In this document: positions 8,908 to 17,599 of the stretch, piece by piece
Numbering within the stretch: position 1 is the stretch's first letter
Layout of the letters: each line of letters opens with the position of its first letter
Assembly: GCA_045124495.1 (NCBI GenBank)
Contig: JBGVLX010000092.1
Span: forward strand, 1-36,722
DNA: 36,722 nt
DNA from: RGIG1668 sp045124495
Lineage (GTDB): Bacteria > Bacillota > Clostridia > Lachnospirales > Lachnospiraceae
Direction of reading: 5' to 3'
Position numbers and translations under genes: made by a program
The notes under the pieces: model-generated
Told to the model about the DNA's origin: nothing
The model's input: the letters and a program-made list of their open reading frames with translations, nothing else
The model's database searches: none

Positions 8908-8931
8908 AAGAGTGGACTCACGCCCACTCTT
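8908..8931 (-). promoter_or_regulatory. Leader hairpin in the rimP 5' UTR
   Basis: On the minus strand AAGAGTGG (8931-8924) and CCACTCTT (8915-8908) form an 8-bp stem around an 8-nt loop. It lies about 20 nt after the predicted transcription start and about 70 nt before the rimP ATG. No T run follows directly, so it is not a classical terminator. I recall similar AGAGTGGG...CCACTCT hairpins ahead of rimP in other Clostridia, which is unverified here. Confidence 0.6.
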
Positions 8932-8959
8932 AATTCCAACATCTATAATACTAAACTTA

Positions 8960-8988
8960 AGTATACCACCGAATTTTAAAAGATACAA
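8960..8988 (-). promoter_or_regulatory. Sigma-A-type promoter for rimP-nusA-infB operon
   Basis: Minus-strand -35 TTGTAT (8988-8983), 17-bp spacer, -10 TATACT (8965-8960). The -10 is strong and the -35 weak. Predicted start of RNA is near 8953, giving a leader of about 115 nt that includes the hairpin at 8908-8931. Confidence 0.6.
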
Positions 8989-9010
8989 GTCTTTTTTTAT
9001 AAAATTCCCA

Positions 9011-10237
9011 TTAATATAAATTCTTTGGCATTTCTAATTTGGGAGAATATCCTTTTTCATAAAGTGCTTTGATGATTTTTTCTTTATGTTCATGTCCAAA
9101 TGCTTCCATTGTAATGGTAAGTTCTACCGCTCTGTTTCTGTTAATGCTTACAAACTGGTTATGTTCTAAGCGAATAATATTTCCCTGTTCTTTTGCTATT
9201 ACCTTGGACACATTTACTAATTCTCCAGGTTTGTCAGGTAATTGAACTGACACTGTAAAAATTCTCTCTCTTTCAATCAAACCATGTTGGATAACCGAAG
9301 ACATGGTAATGATATCCATATTACCGCCACTTAGGATAGACACTACTTTCTTATCTGCACATTTTAAATGTTTTAACGCTGCTACTGTAAGTAATCCGGA
9401 ATTTTCAACCAACATCTTATGGTTTTCTAAAACATCTAAAAAGGCAAGAATTAATTCCTGATCTTCAATGGTAATAATATCGTCAAGATTCTGTTTTAGA
9501 TAAGGGAAAATATTACTTCCCGGAGTCTTTACCGCGGTACCGTCTGCAATGGTATCTATAGTCTCTAGGGTAACCACCTTATCAGCCTCTAAAGATGCTT
9601 TTAAACAGCTTGCACCTGCAGGCTCCACACCAATTACCTTAATCTTTGGATTTAATAATTTCGCAAGAGTGGAAACACCTGTTGCCAGTCCGCCTCCTCC
9701 GATTGGAACCAAAATGTAATCTACCGTAGGAAGCTCCTTAAAAATTTCCATGGCAATACTCCCCTGTCCTGTAGCAACATCAAGGTCATCAAAAGGATGA
9801 ATAAAAGTATATCCTTTTTTCTTAGCTAAATCTAAAGCATATTCACATGCCTCATCATATACATCTCCATGCAAAATAACTTCTGCACCATGGGATTTCG
9901 TACGGTTAATCTTAGTAAGTGGAGTACTAGTCGGCATAACAACCGTTGCTTTTACTCCATACACCTTTGCAGAATATGCTACACCCTGAGCATGATTTCC
10001 TGCTGACGCGGTAATAATTCCTTTTTTTCTGTCTTCTTCACTTAATGTACTTATCTTATAATAAGCACCTCTGATTTTATACGCACCGGTAAGCTGTAAA
10101 TTTTCAGGCTTTAAATAAACCTTGTTTCCGGTTAATTCTGAAAAATAATCACTTTGAATCAAATCTGTAGGTAATACAACTTTTTGAACAATATCATAGG
10201 CCTGTTCAAATTTCCTTAATGTAAGCATTTTCTTCAC
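9011..10237 (-). CDS. ilvA: Threonine ammonia-lyase (threonine dehydratase)
   Basis: This PLP enzyme converts threonine to 2-oxobutanoate, the entry step to isoleucine. The PLP lysine lies in GAYKIRGA (Lys54), with TASAGNHAQGVA and the glycine-rich phosphate loop PIGGGGLATGV further on. The C-terminal ~80 residues (FTVSVQLPDKPGELVNVSKV onward) form a single ACT-like domain. The protein therefore resembles the ~400-aa TdcB-like, single-ACT form rather than the long two-ACT IlvA, so a catabolic role is also possible. The first codon at 10237 is GTG; an ATG at 10228 (MLTLRKFEQA) is an alternative, and neither has a strong ribosome-binding site. It stands alone with its own promoter between ftsY and the rimP operon. 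No T-box is visible. Confidence 0.94.
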   Translation of the reverse strand: MKKMLTLRKFEQAYDIVQKVVLPTDLIQSDYFSELTGNKVYLKPENLQLTGAYKIRGAYYKISTLSEEDRKKGIITASAGNHAQGVAYSAKVYGVKATVVMPTSTPLTKINRTKSHGAEVILHGDVYDEACEYALDLAKKKGYTFIHPFDDLDVATGQGSIAMEIFKELPTVDYILVPIGGGGLATGVSTLAKLLNPKIKVIGVEPAGASCLKASLEADKVVTLETIDTIADGTAVKTPGSNIFPYLKQNLDDIITIEDQELILAFLDVLENHKMLVENSGLLTVAALKHLKCADKKVVSILSGGNMDIITMSSVIQHGLIERERIFTVSVQLPDKPGELVNVSKVIAKEQGNIIRLEHNQFVSINRNRAVELTITMEAFGHEHKEKIIKALYEKGYSPKLEMPKNLY

Positions 10238-10263
10238 TCTTTTCTTCTTGTTTTCATTCTTTT

Positions 10264-10291
10264 ATGATAGCACGATGAAAATTTATGTCAA
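10264..10291 (-). promoter_or_regulatory. Sigma-A-type promoter for ilvA
   Basis: Minus-strand -35 TTGACA (10291-10286, perfect), 16-bp spacer, -10 TATCAT (10269-10264). The predicted leader is only about 20 nt, leaving no room for an attenuator or T-box riboswitch. Confidence 0.7.
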
Positions 10292-10339
10292 GTAAATCTT
10301 TTTTCTTATTATTACTGTTAGCACCCCAACAATGACTCC

Positions 10340-11284
10340 TTATTCACCGACTTCTTCATCTTTTTGGAATAGTGCCTGGACAAAATTATCCGGATCAAAT
10401 CTCTGTAAATCATTGATTTTTTCACCTACACCAATATACTTTACCGGAATGTCCATCTCTGAATGGATGGCAATGGCAATTCCACCTTTTGCCGTTCCAT
10501 CTAGTTTTGTCAAAATGATACCATTGATATTTCCTACTTCTTTAAACTGTTTTGCCTGAGCCAGAGCATTTTGTCCTGTGGTTCCATCTAATACAATTAA
10601 AGTTTCACATACCGCATCCGGATATTCTCTTTCAATGATTCTTCTCATTTTCCCTAATTCATCCATAAGATTCTTTTTGTTATGAAGTCTTCCGGCTGTA
10701 TCGCATAATAAAATATCTGCATTTCTGGATTTTGCAGCAGCAATGGCATCATATATAACTGCTGAAGGGTCAGAACCTTCCTGCTGGGCAATAATATCTA
10801 CGCCTGCCCGGTTAGACCATTCTGTAAGCTGTTCAATGGCAGCAGCACGGAACGTATCTGCTGCAGCTAAAATAACTTTTTTTCCTTTTGCTTTATACTG
10901 AGCAGCTAATTTTCCGATAGAAGTAGTTTTTCCCACACCATTTACACCAATGATTAACACTACGGCTTTTTTTTCTTCAAAATCATAAGCGTCATCTTCT
11001 ACCAGCATTTGATTTTTAATGATATTAATTAACATTTCTCTGCATTCTTCCGGCTGTTTTATCTTAGCTTCTTTTACTCTTACTTTTAAATCATCAATAA
11101 TTTTAGTGGTGGTTTCAATTCCCAAATCTGCCATAATCATTGTTTCTTCCAGTTCATCATAAAAATCGTCATCAATTTTTGAAAAACCGGAAAAAATATT
11201 TTCAAAACTACTTGCTATGTTATCTCTGGTCTTAGTTAAGCCACTAACCAAACGTTTAAAAAAACCTTTCTTTTCCTCTGTCAT
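10340..11284 (-). CDS. ftsY: Signal recognition particle receptor FtsY
   Basis: FtsY is the membrane-associated GTPase that receives SRP-ribosome complexes. The 314-aa protein has a short basic N-terminal segment (KKGFFKRLVSGLTKTRDNI) and the helical N domain. The SRP-type G domain follows, with GVNGVGKT (113-120), AADTFRAAAIEQL, DTAGR (195-199), TKLDG near 257 and YIGVGEKINDLQRFDPDNFV at the end. It lacks the long acidic A domain of E. coli FtsY, as is normal for Firmicutes. Its start overlaps the smc stop by 4 nt (ATGA), so it is translationally coupled to smc. Confidence 0.97.
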   Translation of the reverse strand: MTEEKKGFFKRLVSGLTKTRDNIASSFENIFSGFSKIDDDFYDELEETMIMADLGIETTTKIIDDLKVRVKEAKIKQPEECREMLINIIKNQMLVEDDAYDFEEKKAVVLIIGVNGVGKTTSIGKLAAQYKAKGKKVILAAADTFRAAAIEQLTEWSNRAGVDIIAQQEGSDPSAVIYDAIAAAKSRNADILLCDTAGRLHNKKNLMDELGKMRRIIEREYPDAVCETLIVLDGTTGQNALAQAKQFKEVGNINGIILTKLDGTAKGGIAIAIHSEMDIPVKYIGVGEKINDLQRFDPDNFVQALFQKDEEVGE

Positions 11285-14200
11285 ACTTTTTCTTCCTCCT
11301 CTAATTCACTGGCAATTAAATTTACAGATACCAATGTGGAAACTCCTCTTTCCTGCATGGTAATACCATACAAAGAGTCTGCTGCTTCCATGGTTCCTTT
11401 TCTATGAGTAATTACAATAAACTGAGTATCTTTTGTTAATTTATGCAGATAATTTGCATACCGGTATACATTAGAATCATCCAAAGCTGCCTCAATTTCA
11501 TCCAGAAGACAAAACGGAGACGGTTTTAAGCTTTGTATTGCAAATAACAATGCTATGGCGGTCAACGCTTTTTCTCCACCGGAAAGCTGCATCATATTCT
11601 GTAATTTCTTTCCTGGTGGTTGTGCGATAATTCGGATTCCTGCCTCTAAGATATCTTCCTCTTCTACTAATTCCAAAGAAGATTTACCTCCACCGAACAA
11701 TTCCTTAAATACCTTATCAAACATATCCTGAATTTCTTTGAATTTCACTGAGAACTGATTTCTCATAACAACATCTAATTCCTCAATGATAGTATTAAGA
11801 TTCTTTTGAGATTCCAAAATATCAGACTGTTGGGCAGATAAAAATTCATATCTTTCCGAAACATTCTTATATTCCTCAATCGCATTAACATTAACATCTC
11901 CTAAGGCCTTCATTTGTGATTTCACCGATGAAAGTTCTTTTTTCATAGCCGGTAAATCCTGCATGGCTTCATTTTTAAACTCAAGGGCATAATTGTAGGT
12001 AAGCTCATATTGCTCCCACATATATCGGTTAGCTTCTTCCTGACTTTGTAACATCCGTTCTTTTTTATCATTTAAACGGAACTGTTCTTTATCTAAGCGA
12101 TTAATCTCTTCTGATAACTTCTCTCTCACCGAAAAGAAGGCTTTATGCTTTTTGCTGATTTCCTCTTTTTCGATATTCTTGTTCTTTAACCACTCTTCCT
12201 GTTCTTTTAAAGAAACTTCGATTTTTTCAATCTGCTCTTTCTCCTCACACAGTTTCAGTTCTTTTTCCTCTTTTTCTTTTCTTCTGTCTTCCAAAGAGTG
12301 TTTTAACTTTTCTACTTCTTCTTCCAGTTCTGCCTGTTCTTTCTTTAAACGACGTATGTTTGTAATCAGGAAATCATCCTGTTGTTTTAGGGAATGAATA
12401 GACAAGGTAACTTCCTGAACCTTTTTTAATGCCGCTTCCTTTTCTTCTTTTAATTCCACCAGCTTTTGATTCAGCGTTTTGGTATTCTCTTCACAATTTT
12501 TTTGAAGTTCTTCAAAGACTTTATTTCCATCATATAATTCATTTTTACTCTTTTCGATGGATTCCACCTGTATATCCAATTCCTTACTTTCGGATTTTAT
12601 GGATACATACGCCTTTTCAATTTCCTGAATCTGTTCTTTTGCATTTTTAAGGTGCATGGTTTCTGTATTTTGCTTTAGATTTAAATTCTGCTCTATGGAT
12701 TGAAGTTCTTTTAATTTTTCCTGAGCCTCTTCCAGGCTTTTCTTTAAAGTTTCTTCTTCTTTTAAAGTTGTTTCCCATTCCCTTTTGCTTTGTTCTAGAG
12801 CCGTCTCTAATTCCTCCAGCTCTCTTTTTCTACCAAGAAGATTACTGGTATTTTTAAAAGCACCACCCGTCATGGCACCACCAGGATTCAGCAATTCCCC
12901 TTCTAAGGTTACAATTCGCATACTGTATTGATACTTTCTTCCTATCGCCAAAGCATGGTCAATGGTATCTGTTACTAAAATTCTTCCTAAAAGTTGTTTG
13001 ATCAAATCTTTATATTTTACATCTGATTCTACCAATTCACTGGCAATTCCGATTACTCCAGGTTCTTTTAGTGCCTCCGTTTTTTTGAAAACATCATTTG
13101 ACTTTATATTCGCTAATGGCAAGAAAGTGGCACGACCAAATTTATTTTTCTTTAAGAACTCAATTAAGTCTTTTGCCGTTCCTTCATCCTCTGTAACAAT
13201 ATTTTGTATACTACCACCAAGTGCAGTTTCCACTGCAATTTCATATTCCTTTTTTACTGTAATCAGATCCGCTACTACACCATGAATTCCAGGTTTACTC
13301 TTTTTTTGCTCCATAACACGTTTGATACTGTTTCCATAACCATCATAACGTTCTGTGATATTTCTAAGACTTTCCAACTTTGCCTTAGTTTGCTGAATCT
13401 TGTCACTTTGATTTTGCTTTTTATGACGTACGGATTCCAGCTCTTTTGCATTTGTTTTTTGCAGTTCTGATAACTCCTGTATCTTCCCTTGGTTCTCCCG
13501 CATACTCTGCCTGGTTTTTTCCAATTTTCCTTCAAACTCAGCCACAAGAAGATTTTGTTGTTCTTCTTTACTTTTATACTGCAGGTATCTTTGATTAATT
13601 TCTACTTTTTTTACCTGAATATTTTCCAGCATAGCATCGTAACGGCCAACTTTTTCTTTTACCAGTGAACCTTTACTGATACATTCAATCATATCTGCCT
13701 TGTTCTTTTCAATTTCAGATTCTATCTGGTTAATCTGTTTTTGAATCTGGTTCACAGATTCCTGAGCCATGCTTTCTCCATCATCTGTGGCATCCATCTG
13801 CTCATCTAATAAAGCCTTCTTCTCAAGATATTCTTCTTTTTCTGTTTCTTTTTTTTCAATATCTCCCTGAATTTTTCCAATTCGTTCTAAAAAGGACTCT
13901 TCTCCTATCCTGGCCGCATTCATCTGCTCAGTTAGCACATTAATCCTGCCTTGTCCTTCTTTTTTTAAAAGTTCCTGTTGAAATTGCTGGTTCTTAATTT
14001 CTTCCAGTTCTTTTTGTCTATCCTCTAAATCCTTTTCTAAGATTTCATATTCTTCTTTGGTAGCTTCAAATTTTTTCTGTTCACTCTTTAACTGCTCATC
14101 CACATACTGAAGCTTTTGATCCATCTCTTCCAGATCTTTTTTAACCTTTCCCTGTTCCAACAGATACACATTTATATCCAATGTTTTTTGCTGGTCTCGT

Positions 14201-14853
14201 AACACCAGATATTTTCTGGCAACTTCATCTTGTTTTCTCAGCGGTTCCACCTGTCTTGATAGTTCGGATAAAATATCATTCACACGTTCCAGATTTGCCT
14301 TTTGTGCCATGAGTTCTTTTTGTGTTGCTTCTTTATTTTTCTTATACTTTACAATACCGGCAGCTTCATCAAAAAGTTCTCTTCGTTCTTCTGGTTTTCC
14401 ACTTAAAATTTTGTCAATCTGACCCTGTCCGATAATAGAATATCCTTCTTTACCAATTCCAGTATCAAAGAACAACGCATTCACATCTTTCAGACGACAG
14501 GGAGTACCATTTAGCAAATACTCGCTTTCCCCGGAACGATAAACCCTTCTTGCCACAGTAACTTCCTCATAATCTACAGGAAGACTTTTGTCGGAATTAT
14601 CCAGTGTAATTGCAACATAAGCATATCCCAAAGGTTTCCTATTCTGGGTTCCCGCAAAGATAACATCTTCCATCTTACTTCCTCGAAGTTGTTTTGCACT
14701 TTGCTCTCCTAATACCCAGCGGACCGCATCTGCCACGTTACTTTTACCGCTACCATTAGGTCCAACGATACCGGTAATACCATGCTGAAATTCAAAGGTT
14801 ATTTTATTTGCAAAGGACTTAAATCCATGAACTTCAATACTCTTTAAATACAT
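11281..14853 (-). CDS. smc: Chromosome segregation ATPase SMC
   Basis: SMC, with ScpA and ScpB, forms the bacterial condensin that loops and segregates the chromosome. At 1190 aa it has the full family architecture: N-terminal head with Walker A GPNGSGKSN (31-39), a first coiled coil (~165-500) and the hinge (~510-650, containing GIHGVVADLI and PGGAMTGGA). A second coiled coil runs to ~1000. The C-terminal head has the signature LSGGEKALTAIALLFAI and Walker B CLLDEIEAALDDSN. The long heptad-rich arms are Glu/Lys/Gln-rich. It sits 9 nt after rnc and overlaps ftsY. scpA and scpB are not in this window. Confidence 0.98.
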   Translation of the reverse strand: MYLKSIEVHGFKSFANKITFEFQHGITGIVGPNGSGKSNVADAVRWVLGEQSAKQLRGSKMEDVIFAGTQNRKPLGYAYVAITLDNSDKSLPVDYEEVTVARRVYRSGESEYLLNGTPCRLKDVNALFFDTGIGKEGYSIIGQGQIDKILSGKPEERRELFDEAAGIVKYKKNKEATQKELMAQKANLERVNDILSELSRQVEPLRKQDEVARKYLVLRDQQKTLDINVYLLEQGKVKKDLEEMDQKLQYVDEQLKSEQKKFEATKEEYEILEKDLEDRQKELEEIKNQQFQQELLKKEGQGRINVLTEQMNAARIGEESFLERIGKIQGDIEKKETEKEEYLEKKALLDEQMDATDDGESMAQESVNQIQKQINQIESEIEKNKADMIECISKGSLVKEKVGRYDAMLENIQVKKVEINQRYLQYKSKEEQQNLLVAEFEGKLEKTRQSMRENQGKIQELSELQKTNAKELESVRHKKQNQSDKIQQTKAKLESLRNITERYDGYGNSIKRVMEQKKSKPGIHGVVADLITVKKEYEIAVETALGGSIQNIVTEDEGTAKDLIEFLKKNKFGRATFLPLANIKSNDVFKKTEALKEPGVIGIASELVESDVKYKDLIKQLLGRILVTDTIDHALAIGRKYQYSMRIVTLEGELLNPGGAMTGGAFKNTSNLLGRKRELEELETALEQSKREWETTLKEEETLKKSLEEAQEKLKELQSIEQNLNLKQNTETMHLKNAKEQIQEIEKAYVSIKSESKELDIQVESIEKSKNELYDGNKVFEELQKNCEENTKTLNQKLVELKEEKEAALKKVQEVTLSIHSLKQQDDFLITNIRRLKKEQAELEEEVEKLKHSLEDRRKEKEEKELKLCEEKEQIEKIEVSLKEQEEWLKNKNIEKEEISKKHKAFFSVREKLSEEINRLDKEQFRLNDKKERMLQSQEEANRYMWEQYELTYNYALEFKNEAMQDLPAMKKELSSVKSQMKALGDVNVNAIEEYKNVSERYEFLSAQQSDILESQKNLNTIIEELDVVMRNQFSVKFKEIQDMFDKVFKELFGGGKSSLELVEEEDILEAGIRIIAQPPGKKLQNMMQLSGGEKALTAIALLFAIQSLKPSPFCLLDEIEAALDDSNVYRYANYLHKLTKDTQFIVITHRKGTMEAADSLYGITMQERGVSTLVSVNLIASELEEEEKV

Positions 14854-14862
14854 ATTTGACTC

Positions 14863-15549
14863 CTATTTCTTATCCTTTGATGCAATCAGGGTTTTGTATG
14901 CCGCCATCTGTTCTGCCGCTTTCTTTGTTTTCCCAATACCCATTCCTACTACAGTTCCATCTATCACAGCCTGTACCACAAATTCTTTGGAATGTTGTGG
15001 ACCACGTTCCTCCACAAGTTCATAATTCACTTTGTTTCCGTCCTTTTGCATTTTCTCCTGCAATATTGTTTTTGCATCATAAAATAGTTGCTTTTCCTCA
15101 ATATCTGTCATCAAAAAACGTTCCACATGGTTTCTTGCAGCAATTAATCCCCCATCTAAGTATATAGCCCCAAGAACAGCCTCGAAAACATCACACAAAA
15201 TAGAATCCCTTTGACGTCCTCCGGTCATCTCTTCACCTTTGCTTAGCAACAGATACTCTCCAATCTCCATAACTCTGGCACATTGGGATAAAGTTGCTTC
15301 GCAAACCAGACTTGCGCGCAATTTTGTAAGTTCCCCTTCTGTCTTTTCCTTGTAGTGGTCAAACAAATACTGACTTACCACCAATTCTAACACTGCATCT
15401 CCTAAAAACTCCATTCGCTCATAGCTGTCCCTATGATTTACTTTTCTTTCATTCACATAGGAAGAATGAGAAAATGCCTGTTCTAAAAGCTTTTTATCAA
15501 AAAAAGTATAGCCTATTTTCTCTTCAAACTTCGAATAATCCCGTGCCAT
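14863..15549 (-). CDS. rnc: Ribonuclease III
   Basis: RNase III cleaves double-stranded RNA, including rRNA precursors. The catalytic domain signature ERMEFLGDAVLELVVSQYL, with acidic Mg2+ ligands, lies near residue 45, and the second acidic cluster is in CDVFEAVLGAIYLDGG. The C-terminal ~70 residues form a dsRNA-binding domain (DAKTILQEKMQKDG onward, ending KKAAEQMAAYKTLI). Two ATGs lie 12 nt apart, at 15561 and 15549. The upstream one is part of ATGGAGGAAAAA, so the GGAGG is positioned to serve the ATG at 15549 (MARDYSKFEEKIG), which I chose. It lies 28 nt after plsX. The acpP gene often found at this point is absent. Confidence 0.96.
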   Translation of the reverse strand: MARDYSKFEEKIGYTFFDKKLLEQAFSHSSYVNERKVNHRDSYERMEFLGDAVLELVVSQYLFDHYKEKTEGELTKLRASLVCEATLSQCARVMEIGEYLLLSKGEEMTGGRQRDSILCDVFEAVLGAIYLDGGLIAARNHVERFLMTDIEEKQLFYDAKTILQEKMQKDGNKVNYELVEERGPQHSKEFVVQAVIDGTVVGMGIGKTKKAAEQMAAYKTLIASKDKK

Positions 15550-15577
15550 TTTTTCCTCCATTTTGAAGTCGGCTTCA

Positions 15578-16582
15578 TTAAGCCAAAAATTCCATCATCT
15601 TTTCGTTCATTTTTTCTTCTTTATAAGATACACATTGGAACATTGCATTCTTCATTTCTTTTGCCTTGGCACTTCCATGCACTTTTACTACCAATCCATT
15701 TAATCCCAAAAGTGGCGCTCCACCGTACTCAGAAGCATCAAACTTTTTCAAAGTTTTCTTTAATGCAGGCAATGCCAGGGCAGCTCCTATTTTGCTCTTC
15801 AGATTAGACATCAGACCTTCTTTGATTACTCCAACCATGGTTTTGGATAAACCTTCGGATAATTTCAAAATGACATTTCCGACAAAAGCTTCTGCTACAA
15901 TCACATCCACTTCTCCCTGATGAATGTCTCTGGCTTCGATACTTCCAACAAAATTAATATCTGCACAATCCTTCAACAAAGGATAAGTTTCCTTTACCAA
16001 TGCATTTCCCTTCGCTTCTTCTGTTCCAATATTTACAATGGCGACCTTAGGATTATCCACTTTCATAATATGCTTCATATATAAGGAACCAATCTGCGCA
16101 AATTGAACCAGATGATTCGAACGGGCATCTACATTGGCCCCTACGTCCAAAATTAGGGTGGCACCCTTCACTGTAGGCATTAAGGTCGCAAGAGGACTTC
16201 TTTCAATTCCTTTGATTCTTCCTACAATAAACTGACCTCCTACCAATACAGCTCCAGAACTTCCTGCTGAAATAATCGCATCTGCCTTCTTTTCCTTTAC
16301 TAAGTTAAGTGCAACCACCATTGAAGAATCCTTCTTTTTCTTAATTGCCATAACTGGAGATTCCTCACAACTTATCTCTTCTTTTGCATCGATAATTTCT
16401 ACTCTTTCCTGATCAAAGGCATACTGTGAAATCACTTCTTTTATATAATCTTCTTTTCCTACTAAATAACAGAAAATATCTTCTCGTTCTCTTACCGCAT
16501 CAATGGCACCTTTTATAATTTCCTCAGGAACATCTCCCCCCATAGCATCCACAGCTATTTTACATAATTCTTTCTTATCCAT
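15578..16582 (-). CDS. plsX: Phosphate acyltransferase PlsX
   Basis: PlsX transfers acyl groups from acyl-ACP to phosphate, making the acyl-phosphate used by PlsY for phospholipid synthesis. The 334-aa sequence shows IAVDAMGGDVPEEIIKGAI at the start, SAGSSGAVLVGGQFIVGRI in the middle, LILDVGANVDARSNHLVQFA, and EYGGAPLLGLNGLVVKVHGSA near the end. All are conserved PlsX segments. GGAAGG lies 9 nt before the ATG. The gene follows the rpmF terminator, so it probably has its own promoter in the 110-nt gap 16583-16694, where I could not define a convincing pair of boxes. It starts a plsX-rnc-smc-ftsY transcript. Confidence 0.96.
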   Translation of the reverse strand: MDKKELCKIAVDAMGGDVPEEIIKGAIDAVREREDIFCYLVGKEDYIKEVISQYAFDQERVEIIDAKEEISCEESPVMAIKKKKDSSMVVALNLVKEKKADAIISAGSSGAVLVGGQFIVGRIKGIERSPLATLMPTVKGATLILDVGANVDARSNHLVQFAQIGSLYMKHIMKVDNPKVAIVNIGTEEAKGNALVKETYPLLKDCADINFVGSIEARDIHQGEVDVIVAEAFVGNVILKLSEGLSKTMVGVIKEGLMSNLKSKIGAALALPALKKTLKKFDASEYGGAPLLGLNGLVVKVHGSAKAKEMKNAMFQCVSYKEEKMNEKMMEFLA

Positions 16583-16694
16583 CGCACATATCCTTCCATT
16601 TTTTTATTTTCCAGGTCGTATTCTTATTCTTTACGCTACAGGAAAGTTGTACCTTTCACCCCAAAAAGTAATCTAAGTTTTCTTTTCTGTACCG

Positions 16695-16731
16695 TAAAAA
16701 ATAAGACTTTGTATTAACTACAAAGTCTTAT
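16695..16731 (-). terminator. Rho-independent terminator after rpmF
   Basis: On the minus strand ATAAGACTTTGTA (16731-16719) and TACAAAGTCTTAT (16713-16701) form a perfect 13-bp stem with a 5-nt loop, followed by a T run (16700-16695). It lies 9 nt after the rpmF stop and partly or wholly separates yceD-rpmF from plsX. Confidence 0.9.
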
Positions 16732-16739
16732 CAGTTTTA

Positions 16740-16919
16740 TTACTTAGCAGTAATAATTTCCTTCTTATCATAATATCCGCAAGCCTTACATACTCTATGA
16801 GGCATCATTAATTCACCACATTTACTGCATTTTACTAATGCAGGAGCAGTCATTTTCCAGTTTGCTCTACGACTATCTCTTCTTGCTTTAGAAGATTTAT
16901 TCTTTGGACAAATAGACAT
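16740..16919 (-). CDS. rpmF: 50S ribosomal protein L32
   Basis: A 59-aa frame begins MSICPKNKSSKARRDSRRAN, which is the L32 N terminus in the form common in Lachnospiraceae. It continues with two Cys-x-x-Cys pairs (CSKCGELMMPHRVCKACG), so this is a zinc-binding L32. The two pairs flank a PHRVC segment conserved in the family. An AGGAGG ribosome-binding site lies in the 5-nt gap region behind yceD. The gene sits immediately after yceD/DUF177 on the same transcript, the classic arrangement, and is followed by a strong terminator. Confidence 0.97.
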   Translation of the reverse strand: MSICPKNKSSKARRDSRRANWKMTAPALVKCSKCGELMMPHRVCKACGYYDKKEIITAK

Positions 16920-16924
16920 TTATG

Positions 16925-17449
16925 TTACACCTCCTTAAAATTGTTGAAGATATCATAGATGGCCGACATCCTTGGATCCGGAACCGTAGTGTCACAGTCG
17001 CAGCTGACATGATTACGATTACAGCCACATACACTACAAATCCCTTTGCAATCTTCCTTACAAAGAACCTTCATAGGAATCGCCAAAGAAATCTCGCCAT
17101 ATGCAAGCATGTCTACATCCAGATTACATCCATCCATAAAATTAAATTCATCTTGGTCATCATTTTCCTCTGTTTTCAAGAAGTTAAAATCTACTACTTT
17201 TTCCTCTCGAACCGGTACTTCAATCACCACGTCCTCTAAACAACGATCGCATGGTATTTTTATGGAAGCTTGAAATTCCATTTGGATAAGAAGCTTCTTC
17301 TTACCTTGATTAAAAATTTCCACCTTCACATCACTGGCAGTTACCGGATACTGATTTCCCTGGTAGGAAATTTCAGTAAATTCAATAGGAACTGTTACTG
17401 ATTTTTCTTTCTTTTCCGCAGATAAAATATCTGATAAATCAATTAGCAT
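16925..17449 (-). CDS. yceD: YceD/DUF177-family protein (23S rRNA accumulation protein)
   Basis: The 174-aa protein has the DUF177 pattern. The central segment IKIPCDRCLEDVVIEVP carries the first Cys-x-x-Cys, and GEISLAIPMKVLCKEDCKGICSVCG carries the second cysteine cluster. The C terminus CDTTVPDPRMSAIYDI matches the family ending. DUF177 proteins always sit next to rpmF and are tied to 23S rRNA/50S assembly; the mechanism is not known from sequence. The frame is open 16 codons further upstream, but that ATG (17497) lies inside the promoter spacer. The ATG at 17449 (MLIDLSDILS) has GGAGA upstream and is the only start compatible with the promoter. Confidence 0.92.
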   Translation of the reverse strand: MLIDLSDILSAEKKEKSVTVPIEFTEISYQGNQYPVTASDVKVEIFNQGKKKLLIQMEFQASIKIPCDRCLEDVVIEVPVREEKVVDFNFLKTEENDDQDEFNFMDGCNLDVDMLAYGEISLAIPMKVLCKEDCKGICSVCGCNRNHVSCDCDTTVPDPRMSAIYDIFNNFKEV

Positions 17450-17488
17450 ATTGTCTCCATTCTTTATAAAAACATACGCACCTTTGTC

Positions 17489-17517
17489 ATTATACATAGC
17501 AAAGCTATATTTGTCAA
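17489..17517 (-). promoter_or_regulatory. Perfect-consensus sigma-A promoter for yceD-rpmF
   Basis: Minus-strand -35 TTGACA (17517-17512), 17-bp spacer, -10 TATAAT (17494-17489); every base matches consensus. Predicted RNA start near 17482 gives a ~33-nt leader. The spacer holds a small inverted repeat ATAGC-AAA-GCTAT (17496-17508). Confidence 0.85.
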
Positions 17518-17548
17518 TGATTATTTTTTATTTCTTGGAAAATTCTAC

Positions 17549-17580
17549 AAAATTGGTACTTTGGAAAGTAACACCAAATT
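17549..17580 (-). repeat. Imperfect inverted repeat between ackA and yceD promoter (possible ackA terminator)
   Basis: On the + strand AATTGGT-ACTTT (17551-17562) faces AAAGT-AAC-ACCAAATT (17565-17580), pairing with a small bulge around a tight turn. It lies just after the ackA stop. On the minus strand a short T-rich run (TTTTG) follows, so it may be a weak ackA terminator; an operator upstream of the yceD promoter is the alternative. Confidence 0.4.
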
Positions 17581-17599
17581 CCCATAATACGATTTATGT

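Noticed and set aside
10238..10339. T-box or leader attenuator for ilvA
   Set aside because: The promoter at 10264-10291 leaves only a ~20-nt leader, and no T-box sequence or antiterminator is visible.
13275..13547. 90-codon minus-strand frame in smc
   Set aside because: It is another frame of the same strand inside the SMC hinge/coil region; SMC itself is intact across it.
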